From contig NC_134837.1 of the NCBI RefSeq assembly GCF_004210375.1, forward strand, positions 155,351,310 through 155,415,309: 64,000 nucleotides of DNA. Reading direction: 5' to 3'. Position 1 is the stretch's first letter. Every line of letters starts with the position of its first letter. Origin of the DNA: Tachypleus tridentatus. Lineage: Eukaryota; Arthropoda; Merostomata; Xiphosura; Limulidae. The notes beneath the pieces are model-generated. The model did not search any database. It saw nothing but the letters and a program-made list of their open reading frames with translations, and was not told the DNA's origin. Shown one piece after another: positions 26,101 through 39,143 of this stretch. The position numbers and the translations under genes are program-made.

Positions 26101-26261
26101 AAAAAAATTCTGTCAGAAATTTAGTGTATAAAACATTACTACTAACACATGGTTATTTATAAACAATGAATTTGGCAGATATTTTTTAGAGATAATTTGA
26201 AATTTTGTGCAGATTTCTTTCTTAACACAAGTTAATTTTGATTGCCTGATGATATTTTATT
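23121..26261. other. Probable 5'UTR intron/upstream DNA of Rap2
   Basis: CpG-poor, AT-rich. Holds the tandem duplication at 25.3-25.5 kb. Because a splice acceptor ends at 26280, at least the adjacent part should be intronic. Confidence 0.45.
25321..25492. repeat. Diverged tandem duplication, about 85 bp
   Basis: Two neighbouring units share GTATAAAG.TGCTTCAGTAAT, TATTTAT, GCACTTTAAA-like and TATATC blocks at a spacing of about 84 bases, with several substitutions. It is upstream of Rap2 and non-coding. Confidence 0.75.
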
Positions 26262-26281
26262 TTTGATGTATTGTTTTTAGG
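26262..26281 (+). promoter_or_regulatory. Splice acceptor of a 5'UTR intron of Rap2
   Basis: A T-rich tract ends in TTGTTTTTAG with the AG at 26279-26280, one base before the Rap2 ATG. This is a good 3' splice site and implies that the upstream exon or exons are wholly non-coding. I could not place the first exon or promoter within 18.7-26.2 kb with confidence. Confidence 0.65.
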
Positions 26282-26824
26282 ATGAGGGAGTTCAAAGTTG
26301 TTGTTCTTGGAAGTGGGGGAGTTGGGAAGAGTGCTCTCACAGTTCAGTTTGTATCAGGATCATTCATGGAGAAGTATGATCCCACAATAGAAGATTTTTA
26401 CCGAAAAGAAATTGAGGTGGACTCTGCACCTTGTGTTTTGGAAATTCTAGACACTGCTGGTACTGAGCAGTTTGCCTCCATGCGAGATTTATACATAAAA
26501 AATGGACAAGGATTTGTTGTTGTGTACAGCATCACTAGCCATCAAACATTTCAAGACATTAAGAACATGAAGGAACAAATTATGAGAGTAAAGAATCTAG
26601 AACGTGTTCCAGTGATTCTTGTTGGAAATAAGGTAGATCTTGAACAGCAACGAGAGGTAAGCAGTATGGAAGGAATGTCTCTAGCCCAACTTTGGGGATG
26701 TCCTTTTATGGAAGCTTCTGCCAAAAACAAATGCAATGTGAATGAAATGTTTGCTGAAATTGTTCGTGAGATGAACTTTATTTCTGAACCAGAAAGACCC
26801 AGTCATTGTTGTGTGGTTCTCTGA
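26282..26824 (+). CDS. Rap2: Rap2-type Ras-family small GTPase, complete 180-aa coding exon
   Basis: This is a complete small GTPase of the Ras/Rap branch, a membrane-bound switch that cycles between GDP and GTP. Visible motifs are the P-loop GSGGVGKS (residues 10-17), effector loop YDPTIEDFY (32-40), DTAGTEQ (57-63), NKVD (116-119) and SAK (146-148). Thr61 in place of the Ras Gln is a Rap hallmark, and Phe39 separates Rap2 from Rap1, which has Ser39. The C-terminus CCVVL is a CAAX box: Cys177 is the likely prenylation site (final Leu favours geranylgeranyl) and Cys176 a possible palmitoylation site. Length matches the family (about 183 aa). The start is the only sensible ATG, giving the canonical [10 protein letters not shown] opening. 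A splice acceptor (TTGTTTTTAG) ends at 26280, so a 5' untranslated exon lies upstream, not located here. The reading frame is unbroken. Function is inferred from the family. Confidence 0.96.
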   Translation: MREFKVVVLGSGGVGKSALTVQFVSGSFMEKYDPTIEDFYRKEIEVDSAPCVLEILDTAGTEQFASMRDLYIKNGQGFVVVYSITSHQTFQDIKNMKEQIMRVKNLERVPVILVGNKVDLEQQREVSSMEGMSLAQLWGCPFMEASAKNKCNVNEMFAEIVREMNFISEPERPSHCCVVL

Positions 26825-26836
26825 TGCAGGTGGGTA
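26825..26836 (+). promoter_or_regulatory. Possible splice donor just after the Rap2 stop codon
   Basis: The stop TGA is followed by TGCAG|GTGGGT, a donor-like sequence with GT at 26830-26831. If used, the 3'UTR is split by an intron and the coding exon is bounded by introns almost at both ends of the ORF. A junction this close to the stop would not be expected to trigger nonsense-mediated decay. If unused, the 3'UTR simply runs on. Confidence 0.35.
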
Positions 26837-29800
26837 GTGTGGCAGTAAAATTTACATTAGTATTTATTTTTAAGTATAGAAAATTGTTTTAAATAATACT
26901 TATGGATTGTGAATCAATCATTCTAAAGTTTAACTCATAATATTGCAAAGACATTGTAATGAGCATACCTAAATGACACAAGAATTGATTTTGTCTTGTT
27001 TTCTATATCAAATAGCACTTATTTTCTAAATGTTATATACAGTTTATGGCATTACAGGTTCATTCATACTAAGGATTTGCATGAAAGCATCAATAATCAT
27101 TTGTGTTATTAAAACCTGTATTAAATATTAGGTAGGAACAGTGTGTGTTTCTTAAAGTAATTACACTGGTATTGAGCCTGAAGTCTAATATTGCTGCTTA
27201 TGTTTAATAGTCTCCCATTAGTACACTGAATTTGCTGTATTATCAGTTATGTAATATGTCTAATCTTTATTCCAGTTAGATTTTGAAGGCAGTTTATTTA
27301 ATTTTACTTCAAGTTTATTTAACATACAAAACCTACAATACTTGCCAAAATACATGTAAAGTTAATTAATAACACAAGACAACATTATGAGAATAAACTT
27401 GTATTATAGTCTTCAAATCATGCTGTGGCCACATGATGTTTGTTATATGAGACACAAAATAAAAGGCATGGCTTTTATTGTAATTTAAATTCTCCTTTAC
27501 ATAAACTTCTGCATCTCAATTTTTTTGCAAAAGTTAAAACTGAAATTGGGTGAGATTCAAACTCATTACTACTGGAACTTTTATGCCAAATAAACAACAC
27601 TACATTAAATGCCTGAAGTTTCAGTTTTTTGTATCACTGATTATTGGCATATCTGTTCTTTTTTGTTTTATATCCTTAATAATTAGTAACTTGAATTTTT
27701 AGTTTTCAGTAGTGAAACTTCAGTTGGCAAAAAAAGTTCAAAAGAGTTTCAAATCTTAATTTTGCCTAATCTCAGTTTTTGTACCCAAAGAAGTTATTAC
27801 TAATCATTTCATAAAAAGCATTGCAACTGATTTGTGACATTTAATGTTTTTACTAAACAGTATTGGTAGTTAATAGGGGATGGTTTACAAAGTATTATTT
27901 TCTTGGGTTCATCATGTTAATGGGTTTGTGGTTGAAAACATCACTAGTGTAAGCATATCAAACTAATGAGTCAGTGCATACTAGTCATGATGAGTTTTAG
28001 TTTTATTGTGTTGATTTGTCATATCATATATCCTAACTTTATTTTTTAGGCTTAGCTTACTTTTGGTTGTAGGTTAGTTTTGTGAAAGGAGATCAATCTG
28101 TCAATCAGATGTTCCCAATATGAGTTTACACCACATTTGTCTTAGGTTGAATATCAAAAGTCTTGTATTTTGTTTTTTGGAAGTAATAAATATGTTTGAC
28201 TTTTTTATGACTTGATTGGAACATTAAAATATTTTTTTTGCACAAGTTGCAGTGTAGGAAGTACTATATTGTAGTACTTAAACTATTATATAATTTATCC
28301 TCTTGCTAATATTTCAGTTTTTTAAATCATATTTTCAGGAATAGTTTCAAACAAATAATTTCAGCTTTAAAACTACTACAATATCTCTGTGCTTTGCAAA
28401 ATATATGTGCTATTGGAGACTTGGAAAATAGTTTTCTCTGTTTTGGAATCAGAGACTGGTATGTATTATATAAAATTTGTACTGAATAACTGGATAGCAG
28501 TAACAATTTTTAAACAACTTATTAGCTCTATATTTCAATCATACTTTTGTTTTGTAGTCTGTTTATTTAATATTTCTTGTACTTACTACTGTGACTGGTT
28601 GTCAGTACTTATCTTTACATAATACTGTTTGTAATCATCTTTTAATTTTATTAATGAAACATTCCTTGAAGTCAGCAAATATTTGATTTTCTAATACTGT
28701 ATGTGTATATCAAAAAAGGATAATAGATATGGGTAAGCTAGTATTTTTAATCTTCAACCTTTGATGGTATGGTTAGTGATGTGATTGAAAACTCCTGATT
28801 GTGTTTGATTTGTTGTAAGTTATACATTATCATATTAATAATTAAGGTAATGAAAAATAGTTCTCTCCCTGCCTCCCTAAATTTCATGAGAAAAAGTCCT
28901 GCACCAGTATCATGGAAATAATACTCAGAATATTTCAATTAATGTACATGTATGTGTAAATTTTGATTTATGTGAGGTTTAATTCCCTGCAGTGAATGCA
29001 ACACATAGCCTATATAGCTTTGTTCTAAAACAAGCAGAAAACATGTTAGTGTACATCATGATGGACTTAATTGTGGAACTGCAGTGACAGTGAGCTACTA
29101 AATGAATTCATTAAAGTATTTATTTTTGTATTAGATGCCCCAATATACTTATGTAGTTAATATGAGTAGTGTAAATATTCTGTATCATCAAACATTTAAC
29201 ATAGAGGCAAAATATTTTGTTTTTGTATAATAGATTATAAAAATCACATTCCATTGGTTTCTGGAAGTGACTTTAGAGGTGCTCCATATGGTGAGACTTG
29301 TATAAGAACAAGAAGGAATAAACAACTGTTATTCTGTCACTAATAGTGAAAGGCACAATACTTTGTTAAGTTTTGGAACAACTGACTGACAACAAATGCT
29401 ATGAATACCCTTTGTATTGTTGTAGTCCTACAGCAGTTTGCCTAGAAAGTTAAAAAAAATGGACAACTTTAGTCATTTGTCCAAAGTCACATTGCCCACA
29501 AATGTCAGTGGACATTGTTGAAGTTCCTTATACCAATAAATTCATCACTACTGCAATAGTGCAAATATTGTCCAAGATGTATCACATCAAACCAGTTTGT
29601 TGTGGTTGACTGTACTTTAAACTTCACTTGTTTCTCTACAGTACACTTCATTCATGATTGAAGGGGAAAAATATCCTAAGGATTAGCTGTGTACACATTT
29701 CCTAGATATTTTATTATCTTGAGCAGTTGCACATTTGTATTGTAGTAGGACCAACTAGATGTGCACATTCACATAGGATGATGTCCACCCATTTTATATC

Positions 29801-32800
29801 TAATACCCAGTAAAAATATTGTTCTTACATGCTTTTGGTGAGGATAGGGTTCTCGATCACCACTTCCATTACGTCTGTCCACCAGTCTTTTCACCTCTGT
29901 CTTGCCATATGCTGGATGTGGAATTTTCTAAGGATGGACGTCTTAACTGTTGTAACTCAACAATCATTCCTAAGTGTAATGATACCATCAAAATAGATGT
30001 TTGGGTAGTTCTTGTGCAGATCTTGCTATCCTATGCCACTGTGGTAATAAATTCAGTAACTGAAACTGACAGAGGCAGTATTATACTATCATCTCTAATG
30101 CCTCTTTCAGAAACCAGACAAGCACACTTCTTGGGACCCCTTACACCTCTTTATTTCAGAGACTGTTTTACATATTTATTTTGACTATACAACTACATCC
30201 TTTTTAAAAAATTTTTTAAAATGATGGGTGGAAAAAGACAACCACAATATTAATACTGGCTTTAATTTGGGTTATCTGTAAGTTTTTATTCAAATGATAA
30301 AAACTGCATAACTTCAAATGTTTACTTTGATGATAATTTTTGTGTTATAAGTTATGGCTGACTGATCAATATTACCCTATAGATTGTTTATTAGGTTTCT
30401 TACTTTTAAAACTTTCTATTGGTTAAACACCTATGTATATAATGTATATTATTTTGTATTCATTATGTGGTTAATGATAATTTTTCTCTTCAAAGGGGAA
30501 ATGGATGGATGGCGTAGAAGATGCTTACAGGATGAAAACTGAGCTGTGCCTTCCATTAGGGATTGAACCAACCAGAGTTTGACATATAGTCACTGTGCAA
30601 TAATTCATTGCTCCTAAGATTGATACTGAAATGTTTGAAAGATCTCGTTAGTCATTTTTTCTTTTCACATGTTCACTTTCTAGAGTCAGCATCTCCTCAA
30701 AACACGTGCTTTGCTTTATGTCTGTAATAATTAAAGCACCAGTGTGGGTGCATATTGTATGAAAACAAATTTCAAGCAAAACATTAGTGAGATTTTTTCT
30801 AGCCAAATATCCAATTCAAGAAATTGAGAATGAGTTTTGGAACCCAAAGAAATCTTAGAGTGAAGTAAGGAAATTTATTGTACCTTAAAAGCTGTTTTAG
30901 ACAATATAAGGTGCTGATTTTTATAGACATTTTTGAAATGGAAATTTATAATTTTTGAGGATCATTCAAAAATTATTATGAAGCTTTCTGAAGATAACAA
31001 ATCTGTCAACCATTCCTCAGTTGAAGAATGTCGTTACAGTAGCAGTTTAGGCTATTTCTGGGGACTTAAGTGCTGGCAAGTTCACATTTTACAGCATGTT
31101 GTGCATGGATTTGTTTGGCAGACTTATGATGACCTGGTTTTGGAAATTTGTAAAAAACTGTGTTGTAAAATGTATTTATAATGCCCAGACAATATGAAAA
31201 ATAATTTTTCTTAGTATAAAGTTCATAAAACCTAGTTATATATTGCTTTAGACAAAGGAAACGAGTACATATGATAACACATTATTGCTGCTTATGTGTA
31301 ATTTGAAAATAAGTAAGGGTATTGTAGGTGGGATAAAAAAAAAAAGAAAAACCTCAAGTGTTTGCTGTATTTCAAATTTTTCAAAAATATAATGTGTATT
31401 GAAAAAGTAATCAAAACTTTATTAGGATTTTAAATAAGACTTTTAAAATGTCAGACATTTCCACGTAAAGAAAGAGATTTAAAAATAAGAAAAAATACTT
31501 TTTATAGCAACAATGGCTTTCGTAGGTTAAAAGGTAAAACTTTTCATATGGCTCTTTCAGGTGAGAATTAAGGTTATCTTGGTAATAAATGTAGCATTGA
31601 AGACAAAGCTTTTCATCTTTAAACATTCAGACAAAAGTGATGTTTGCTATTTTACGTGGTGCATGAGATTCAAAACCTAATTTGAGACATGATATAAATG
31701 ATAATCACATCCAAGTGTGTGTGTCTGTCTGTCTTTTTTGAAGACAGTAGAAGAACATACAGTAAAGTAATGATACCTAAAGGTGTTCTATCAGAAATTA
31801 GTTTAGCTATAGCATTTGATCAAAAATACTTATTAGACATATGTGCTTTTTATTGAATTATAAAATTTCAAACTTCAAGTGTTTTAGCACTCTTACTAAA
31901 ACTTCATCTGCAAAAGAGCAGTTCCTGAGAAGTAAAAATTGAGTATAGGTCTTTTGTTAGACAAAAATATTTTTTTTTTACTACATCATATGAAGTTTAA
32001 TCTGTGAAAAATTAAACCTAGTTATTGATCAAACCCAAAGGTGATTGCCAAACAAGTTCATGCAACAATGAAGTCTGGTATAACCTAAAACATGTATTAC
32101 TGTAAATAATAAAAATATTTCCACCTTAAACTAGAATATAATTTTAATGTTGGAAAAATTGTCTTTTTTGGTAATAAGAAATGAATGAAGGTTTATAAAC
32201 AAAATATTTTTTACTCCTGACCTTATTTTTAAATGAATTTGAAAATGGTGATCTTTGTTATTTGTTTAGTTTACAACTACACATGTAAAGAAGTAAGCTT
32301 AATCTTTACAGTTACAATTGAAATAACACTATCAAAAAATTTCTGGAGAGAAGCATTCATTTAATTGGTTCTTCAAAACTGTGATTGTAAGAGTCAATAC
32401 GAAAGTTTTAAATTTGTTTAAATTTAACAGAATTGGTGCTGCTGTGTGTATGATACTTTCATAATTGTCATTCATAATCTATGTACGTTGATGTTTAGAG
32501 TTTGGAAAATTTTCGTCGGGTGATTGAGTAAGCAGCTAACAGTTGTTATAACAACTTAGGCTTTTCAGTTTTCTCATTCCATGGTCATGTTTCTGACTTC
32601 ATGGACATCAGTAACAATGCCTTAGCTTTTCAAATTTTGACTCATCTTTTTAGGCTTGTGTTTTTGCTGTTTTGATTTCAGTAACTTTTTTATGTTAGAG
32701 GTAACATGCCTTTGATGGCAATAACTGGATCTTGTAGGTTGAGGTAATTGTAATGTTTCTCATTACATAGGAGGTAGCAAGTGAAGTACATATGTGAGCT

Positions 32801-35800
32801 AGTGGTAATGTTACTACATTCTGTTAAATTAGTGTTACAAATATGTAATGTCAAGGTAATCTGATTTTTGCCTCTTGAGATGGCGATGACACTTTACTGT
32901 TTACAGTGGTGGTAACAGTCATTTCTTTTGAGGTGGTTAAAAATAATGTGTGTTTAGGATGTGGTGGTAATAGTAATTTAAAAAATTGTGACAGTATGTT
33001 ACATTCATAATACTATACTAAAAGTTAAGTTAGCTTGATGTAATAGCATCTCACTGTTTGTTATTGAACATTTCATAAAATGGCTAAAACAATTACAGCT
33101 GTAATAGGATATTCTTCTGAGCTGTTTTCCATAGTTCAGTTCACAAATTTTATAAACTATTTAACACTTAGATATATTGAAGTAAAGATGTTTTTATCAT
33201 ACTGTCTAAATCAGAATTGTTTTATTTAATATCTGTAAATTATTTTTGTATTATAATATCTATTATATTAGAAAATTTATATCTCCATATACAAAAAAAG
33301 ACATTATTTTATCAATCATAACTTGATAATAATTTATGATTAAGATTTGCTTACAAACTCGGGTATAACTAGGACATTTGCATATTATTTTATAAATCAT
33401 ATAATAAAGTGAGAATGGTATGTTATGTTTGATTGGAAATATTTTCAAGATTGGTTTTTGTATTAAAATTAGTTTTTATGGATTTCAGATAAGATGAGGT
33501 TATGTTATCTGTAGCATGTCAAAATGGTACCATTTTATTAATGGTATTTTATTTGTAAAGATTATTCTAGTAATATTTTAACACTTGATGATAGCAAAGA
33601 TTTGCATAAATGTTGTATTCCAGATCTAATTACCTTTGTATAAAATACTGGACTTAAAATGTTAAATTACTGTTTTGTTGTTTGTATGTGTTTTGAGAAA
33701 CTTGTGGCCAACCCAGAAAAATAATTCATATTTTTTTTATCTATACACAGGTACATCTGGTAATATTTAAAATTGTAGTAGAACTTCATAAGAGACATTA
33801 AACTAAATCTTAAAGAATTTATAACAGAGGCATTTTTTATAACTTTATTCGTGTTTGTTTTCTTCCTATAATCCTTCTATGGTTAATTCTTTAAAATGTG
33901 GTTGGTCAAGGAAAAAAAAATTCCTAAATGACATGTACCCTTTGATATGAATCATCTTTAAAAATCATGATAATGTAAACAGCTTAATAAACAAAATTTA
34001 ACAGCCTAAGTTGAAACAAAAACAATCTTTTTGACAAATATCTTAATGTTTTGGCCAGTTTTGTGGAATACTTTTAAATCCTTACTTTTTCTTATGTCTA
34101 TTGTTATTCATATAATCACAGAATAACTTAAACTTTTATTTGTTTTTTCTTTCTGTTAAAAGGTAAGTAATTTCTTCTCATTAGTAAACAAAAAAATATT
34201 TGGAAGAATGGGATGATAATCTCCAGTTAATGAAACCTGAAATAATGCTGAGTTACATGGCATAACAATGGAGAAGTTAGAATAATTGAAATGTGTAGTA
34301 GAAAAAAAAATAGAAACTAAATACTAATTTTAAAAATTAAGAATTTATTTCTCAAAAGAAGAAAGTGGTACAGGCATATGAGTTGATAAATAATCATTGG
34401 AATTGAGGAGAGAACATTAGTAAATTAAGATATTAAAAGATAAAAAAATCTATTGGTACTTAAAATGTGTGTCAAAGGTCAGTATACAAAAGAAAATGCT
34501 TAGTTTAAAAGAGAATCAAGGTTTTGATCATTGCCATAATTGTGGATAATTAATAAGCTGCTAGGAAATGGAATTTACATGCTGTGTGAAGTTGCTTGCA
34601 TTGATGAGTGGTTAGAAGGTAAGAATAATTATCAAAAGATGGAAGTATGTGGTGATAATTAGTGAATTTATCTACAGTGTCAATATAAACGTGTATATGG
34701 AATTCTAAGAGTATAATATAACAATATTTCTGAAGATTGTATATATTTAAAAATTGAAACTAAAAATGCTTTACCATCATAGCCTTACAATAGATTTTAA
34801 ACCACAAGATTTTCAAATATTAATTCATCTTAAGACTTATGTATATCAATAAGTGTTCTACAAAACAACTGAAGATAAGTACACAAATGTTTATTTATGA
34901 TTCCTTTATAATTTTCATTCAGGATTATTACATTCTTAGAAATGTATTTGTTGTTTGAAGACATGAAAAAAGTCAAATCCTCATTGTATTAAATTGTATT
35001 GTACATTTTAGATGTGTTATGTCATTTGTTTTAGAAAGTAAGTTGATACCCCTGTTATAGTTTTAATTTAGCAGACAACAAATTGGTAGTTTAACTTCAA
35101 ATATTGGATAGTTGTACATTGTATACTTTGGCCTAACACATTTTTGAGATTGAAAAATTGAATGATTTTTCATAATTGATTCTAAAGCAATTTATTTTGT
35201 TTTTTAATCTGTGTAATATGTAACATTTTCGTATTTAGTTTTGCAATCCTTTGTGCTGTGTAATATACAATTTAGAATTTTTTTAATATTCATTGTAATC
35301 ATGATTGTCATTGCAGTATAGAAAAATATAGTAAATATTATATTATAATATCAGGGTGTATATATTAAAACACATACATGCATAATTAGTTTACCTCTTA
35401 AAATCTTTCATTATATAGCTTATTATTTTCAAGTACATCCTTTACCAGAAGGAAGTGTGCTTTAAAACTGACAAAATGGAATTATTCAAAGTAATCAGTC
35501 TCCCAGTTGAAAAATCACTATCAGTTTTCTACCCAAAATGTAGGATTTAAAACATTATTAAAATGTGTCGTTGCTAGCTGGTTAATCATGCACTGAAAGA
35601 GCAAATTGCATGCCTAAAGTGAGAGCTGTGGTACCAAAGAAACATGTTTAGCACTTTAATATTCAGTTTGTGACAAATTCCTTACAATTTGTCATCACTG
35701 CTGTACTGCCAATGTAAACTTGTGACTGATCTTTCTGAAGAGCAATATTTGATGAAAGATATCTGAATAACACAATCTTTTGAGGGTAAAAGCTATCAAT

Positions 35801-37140
35801 GTTTAATGTAGAAGCATTAGCAAAACTAATACAGCAATAGCTTCTAAAACCACACACCAAAACAAATAAAAGCAATGTCTTCATCCTAAAGGTGAAGACT
35901 ATGGTTATGAAAGAGAACACTCATTCCCGAAAAAGCTATTGGTGGGAAACTGGGTTTGTATACCATAGTGCCATTAAGAGAATAAACAAGGTTTTGAAGT
36001 TGAAAAATGTTCACAAGCTAAAGCTCAAAAGCTTCAATTCAAATTACTTAGTGAATGCAATAGATGCAATCATGAGAAAGATCGTTAAAAAAACTAGAAT
36101 CATACCAATCCTCTTTTGCCACAAACTTGTGAAGTCCTCCACTGCAATTCATATGAAGTTTTGTACCTGTGGTTTGCATAGACCTGGTTTTTTTGAGCTT
36201 TCAGTCATGTATGGTAAGAGTATTTCTGGAAATCTGTTGAGTTGTGTGATAAAAGATTGGCGTTATTACCCTTGGAAGAAGCTTAACTGAAGTTAAAGTG
36301 TAAAGCACCAGTTGGATAACCATTAAAATAAGTTTGATCACGATCATTATGAAAGTTACAGTTCCAAAATCAACACAGGATTTGAAACATTGTTTTTACA
36401 AAGTGCAGTTAACTCAGTAGGAGGTGTTTATGGTCTGCATATCTTACGTATGTAAATGTTATCGTTTTTAATCTGGTTTAAATTATTGTAATGTTGCATC
36501 AGGACATACTTTTTTCAAATTGTTTCAGTAGATTAATAATAAGATGCTTTTGATAATATTACATGTTTACTTTTTTGATATACAAATGACAAAAAAAATG
36601 AAGTAGAATCAGATGTGCAGCAGATGAACTCCTAGTTAATAAGAACACAAAAGGTGACAGTTATATCTTCCTTCCACTTTTAGACATTTATAAAAATTGT
36701 AAAACATCGTGTATTTAGGACCATTAAATATAATATGTAAATAATTGCTAATAGAACTGTTCCGACTTTATTGTTTTAGGGACTAAGTAGCAATGTGTGG
36801 CTTTTGCAGTTTAAGTTGCAAAAAATAGGGTCTTGTTTGGTAAATGATGAAAAATGTAGTAACTTGAGTTATTAGAAAATATCCTTACTAGAGATACCTA
36901 GATGTTCAAGCACTCATCTGGAATGCTCTTTGGAAGACTCATAATTGGTATACTACACAGGAATAAATTGCATTGAGTTTTTCTATAATGTGGACTGTAC
37001 TATGAGAGGTAATTTGTGCTAAGTTTTATAAGGCAATAAACTTGGTGATTTTTGAGTTATTGCACCTATATATTTTAATAGCTACAGTTATCTTTCCTAT
37101 GTCATTTTTACTATAATGGTTGTAGTATATGTGAGATCAA
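26837..37140. other. Rap2 3' side: 3'UTR, possible 3' intron, then unexplained CpG-poor DNA
   Basis: About 10 kb without a recognised gene, SINE or LINE. Many AATAAA hexamers make the Rap2 end impossible to place by eye. An acceptor-like TTTTTCTCTTCAAAG at 30481-30495 could start a 3'UTR exon if the donor at 26830 is used. The open frames 29819-30184, 35663-35920 (-) and 35892-36290 were examined and not recognised. CpGs become common again from about 37.15 kb. Confidence 0.4.
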
Positions 37141-38891
37141 AATATGTACAATTTAGTACCATTTATTGAATGTAAATATAAACATTCGTAATTTCACACT
37201 GTGCATTCAAAATTCAGATAATTATAAAAATAACTATCGTATCTGGAACAATCATAAATGTATCGCAGAACACGATTTAAAAGTACTCTCCTTACAAGAA
37301 CACCACTTTCAATGGGATTGTAAAAGAGAATTTGATAATAGCTTCATTCTCATAGTTTGTAAATATGGTATTAAATGTATAAAAACATCACGTCAACGCA
37401 ATCTGACTTGTTTTCTCGCGCAATACTTTCCAGTAATTTTTTTTAAAGAAAATGTGAAGATTTTCTAAGTTTTAATAAGGAATGAATGCTATAATTAGTA
37501 ATTACTAGCATAAACGGCTATAACAGAATTGCGTTTCTTCTAATAAACTTAAATATCATCTGAGGGGCGTCAAAATTTTTACCACATTGTTATCTATCTG
37601 CTTTTTATTTTTTTATATAAGCGTTGTAGTAAATATGGCAAATGTTCAACATAAACAGCAGTTTAATCAACAAAAATGACCAAAAATACCGTTAACAGTA
37701 AGATATCTAACTGATGACAGTTTGTTCTAAACATTATAGTCAGCTTGCTTTGGAGAGAATTCTACACAATGGATTCGGGAACTCAATCTGGAAATTACAA
37801 CAATGGATATAGTGGTACAGTATTGGAACTGACAATAATACGATCTTGAAACTTAACAGATAATATAATGCAACGTTGGAGCTATAACAGATGCAAGAAA
37901 AGCAGCTATGAAATTATACGGTTGGATGCAGTGACTTAATCTTGAATCTATAATAACGGGCAATAGTAAAGTCTTAAAACTATTACATTGGATGAATTGG
38001 TGCGGTCCTGAGACAGTACAGTTAAATATAGTGATTTATTTTTGAAACTATAACAGTAGATAGAGTAACACAGAAATTTGGAAATGGGTATTGTAAAATA
38101 GCCTTGAAATTGTAACGATGATAACCTCCTAGTCAGTGCTGACACCAATATATATAACCTCTGCTTTGAAATACTATGAAGCATTTTGCCGGGACAAGCA
38201 TGGTTGTTTTCGAGATTTACTTGCTAACAAGTTTGTCTGAAGTAGCAATGGATTCTGACTCCCTATAGCTTAGATGGATGATCGAGTAATCTTAATGTAA
38301 TGTAAAAAATGCTGTCCTAAAATCATCGATTTCCTCAAATTAATGAAGTATTACATTGTCTTTGCTGACTCGTTTTGATTTACGTACAAGAATGGACTTT
38401 ATTTAATGCAATAGTGCTACCTTGAAAATCACTCTTGTGCGCTTTAATACTAATTTCTGAACTTTTAGTCCTAAGCATCAAGTGTAATGGTGGAAACAGT
38501 GGATGTACTGTCACATAATTGTTCTCACTTTTATCTCTGGTTACACTTATTCTCCCTAAGAAGCAAGTTGTTTGTTGCTGTAATGATTATATATATATTA
38601 TTCAAAGTATTTTTGTAGTCTTTAGTATCTCATCCAAGATTTTTTTTATGAGGTGGCCCTTTAATATCTCGTGAGTTTACAGTACCATTAACTTGATCTT
38701 TTTAATGTGTTTTGGTAGTCAATATATGCGTAGGTCGTTCTTTTATTAGTTGCATGATCATATCTTCAATTGCTTGTATCACATCCATTCTGAATTTCAG
38801 TTGCATGCAGGTAATTTCTACAGTCAGGAATAATGAGATAAATTACTTCATTTCATTTTTTCTTGAAACTGGCAGTACTTCTACCTCATTG
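37141..38891. other. Intergenic, CpG-richer
   Basis: No gene recognised; 37166-37468 is an unsupported ORF. Repetitive-looking phrases such as GAAACTATAACAG and AATATAGTG recur around 37.75-38.1 kb but do not form a clear array. Confidence 0.5.
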
Positions 38892-39143
38892 TATATTGTT
38901 GGACATGATTTTACTTTGCAGATGCTGACTTCCTGTATTGTTGGACACCATTTTACTTTGCTGGTGCTTACATCCTGTATTGTTGGACATGATTTTACTT
39001 TGCAGATGCTGACTTCCTGTATTGTTGGACACCATTTTACTTTGCTGGTGCTTACATCCTGTATTGTTGGACATGATTTTAATTTGCAGGTGCTGACATT
39101 CTGTATTGTTGGACACGATTTTAATTTGCAGGTGCTGACATCC
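38892..39143. repeat. 42-bp minisatellite, six units
   Basis: Six units of exactly 42 bases begin at 38892, 38934, 38976, 39018, 39060 and 39102, each with ATTGTTGGACA near the start and TGCTGAC/TGCTTAC near the end. Units 1-4 alternate two variants (GATGCTGACTTCC and TGGTGCTTACATCC endings), so the array partly grew as an 84-bp dimer. Because 42 is a multiple of three, both strands have spurious open frames. I see no evidence that either is translated. Confidence 0.95.

Noticed and set aside
26650-26662. Strong donor-like GAGAG|GTAAGC inside the Rap2 ORF
   Set aside because: The reading frame continues through it with full family homology (REVSS is the expected Rap2 wording), so it is not a true intron start.
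35892-36290. 132-codon + strand ORF
   Set aside because: Lysine-rich, overlaps another frame on the opposite strand, no recognisable domain. A retrocopy of a host gene was considered on both strands but no family fitted.
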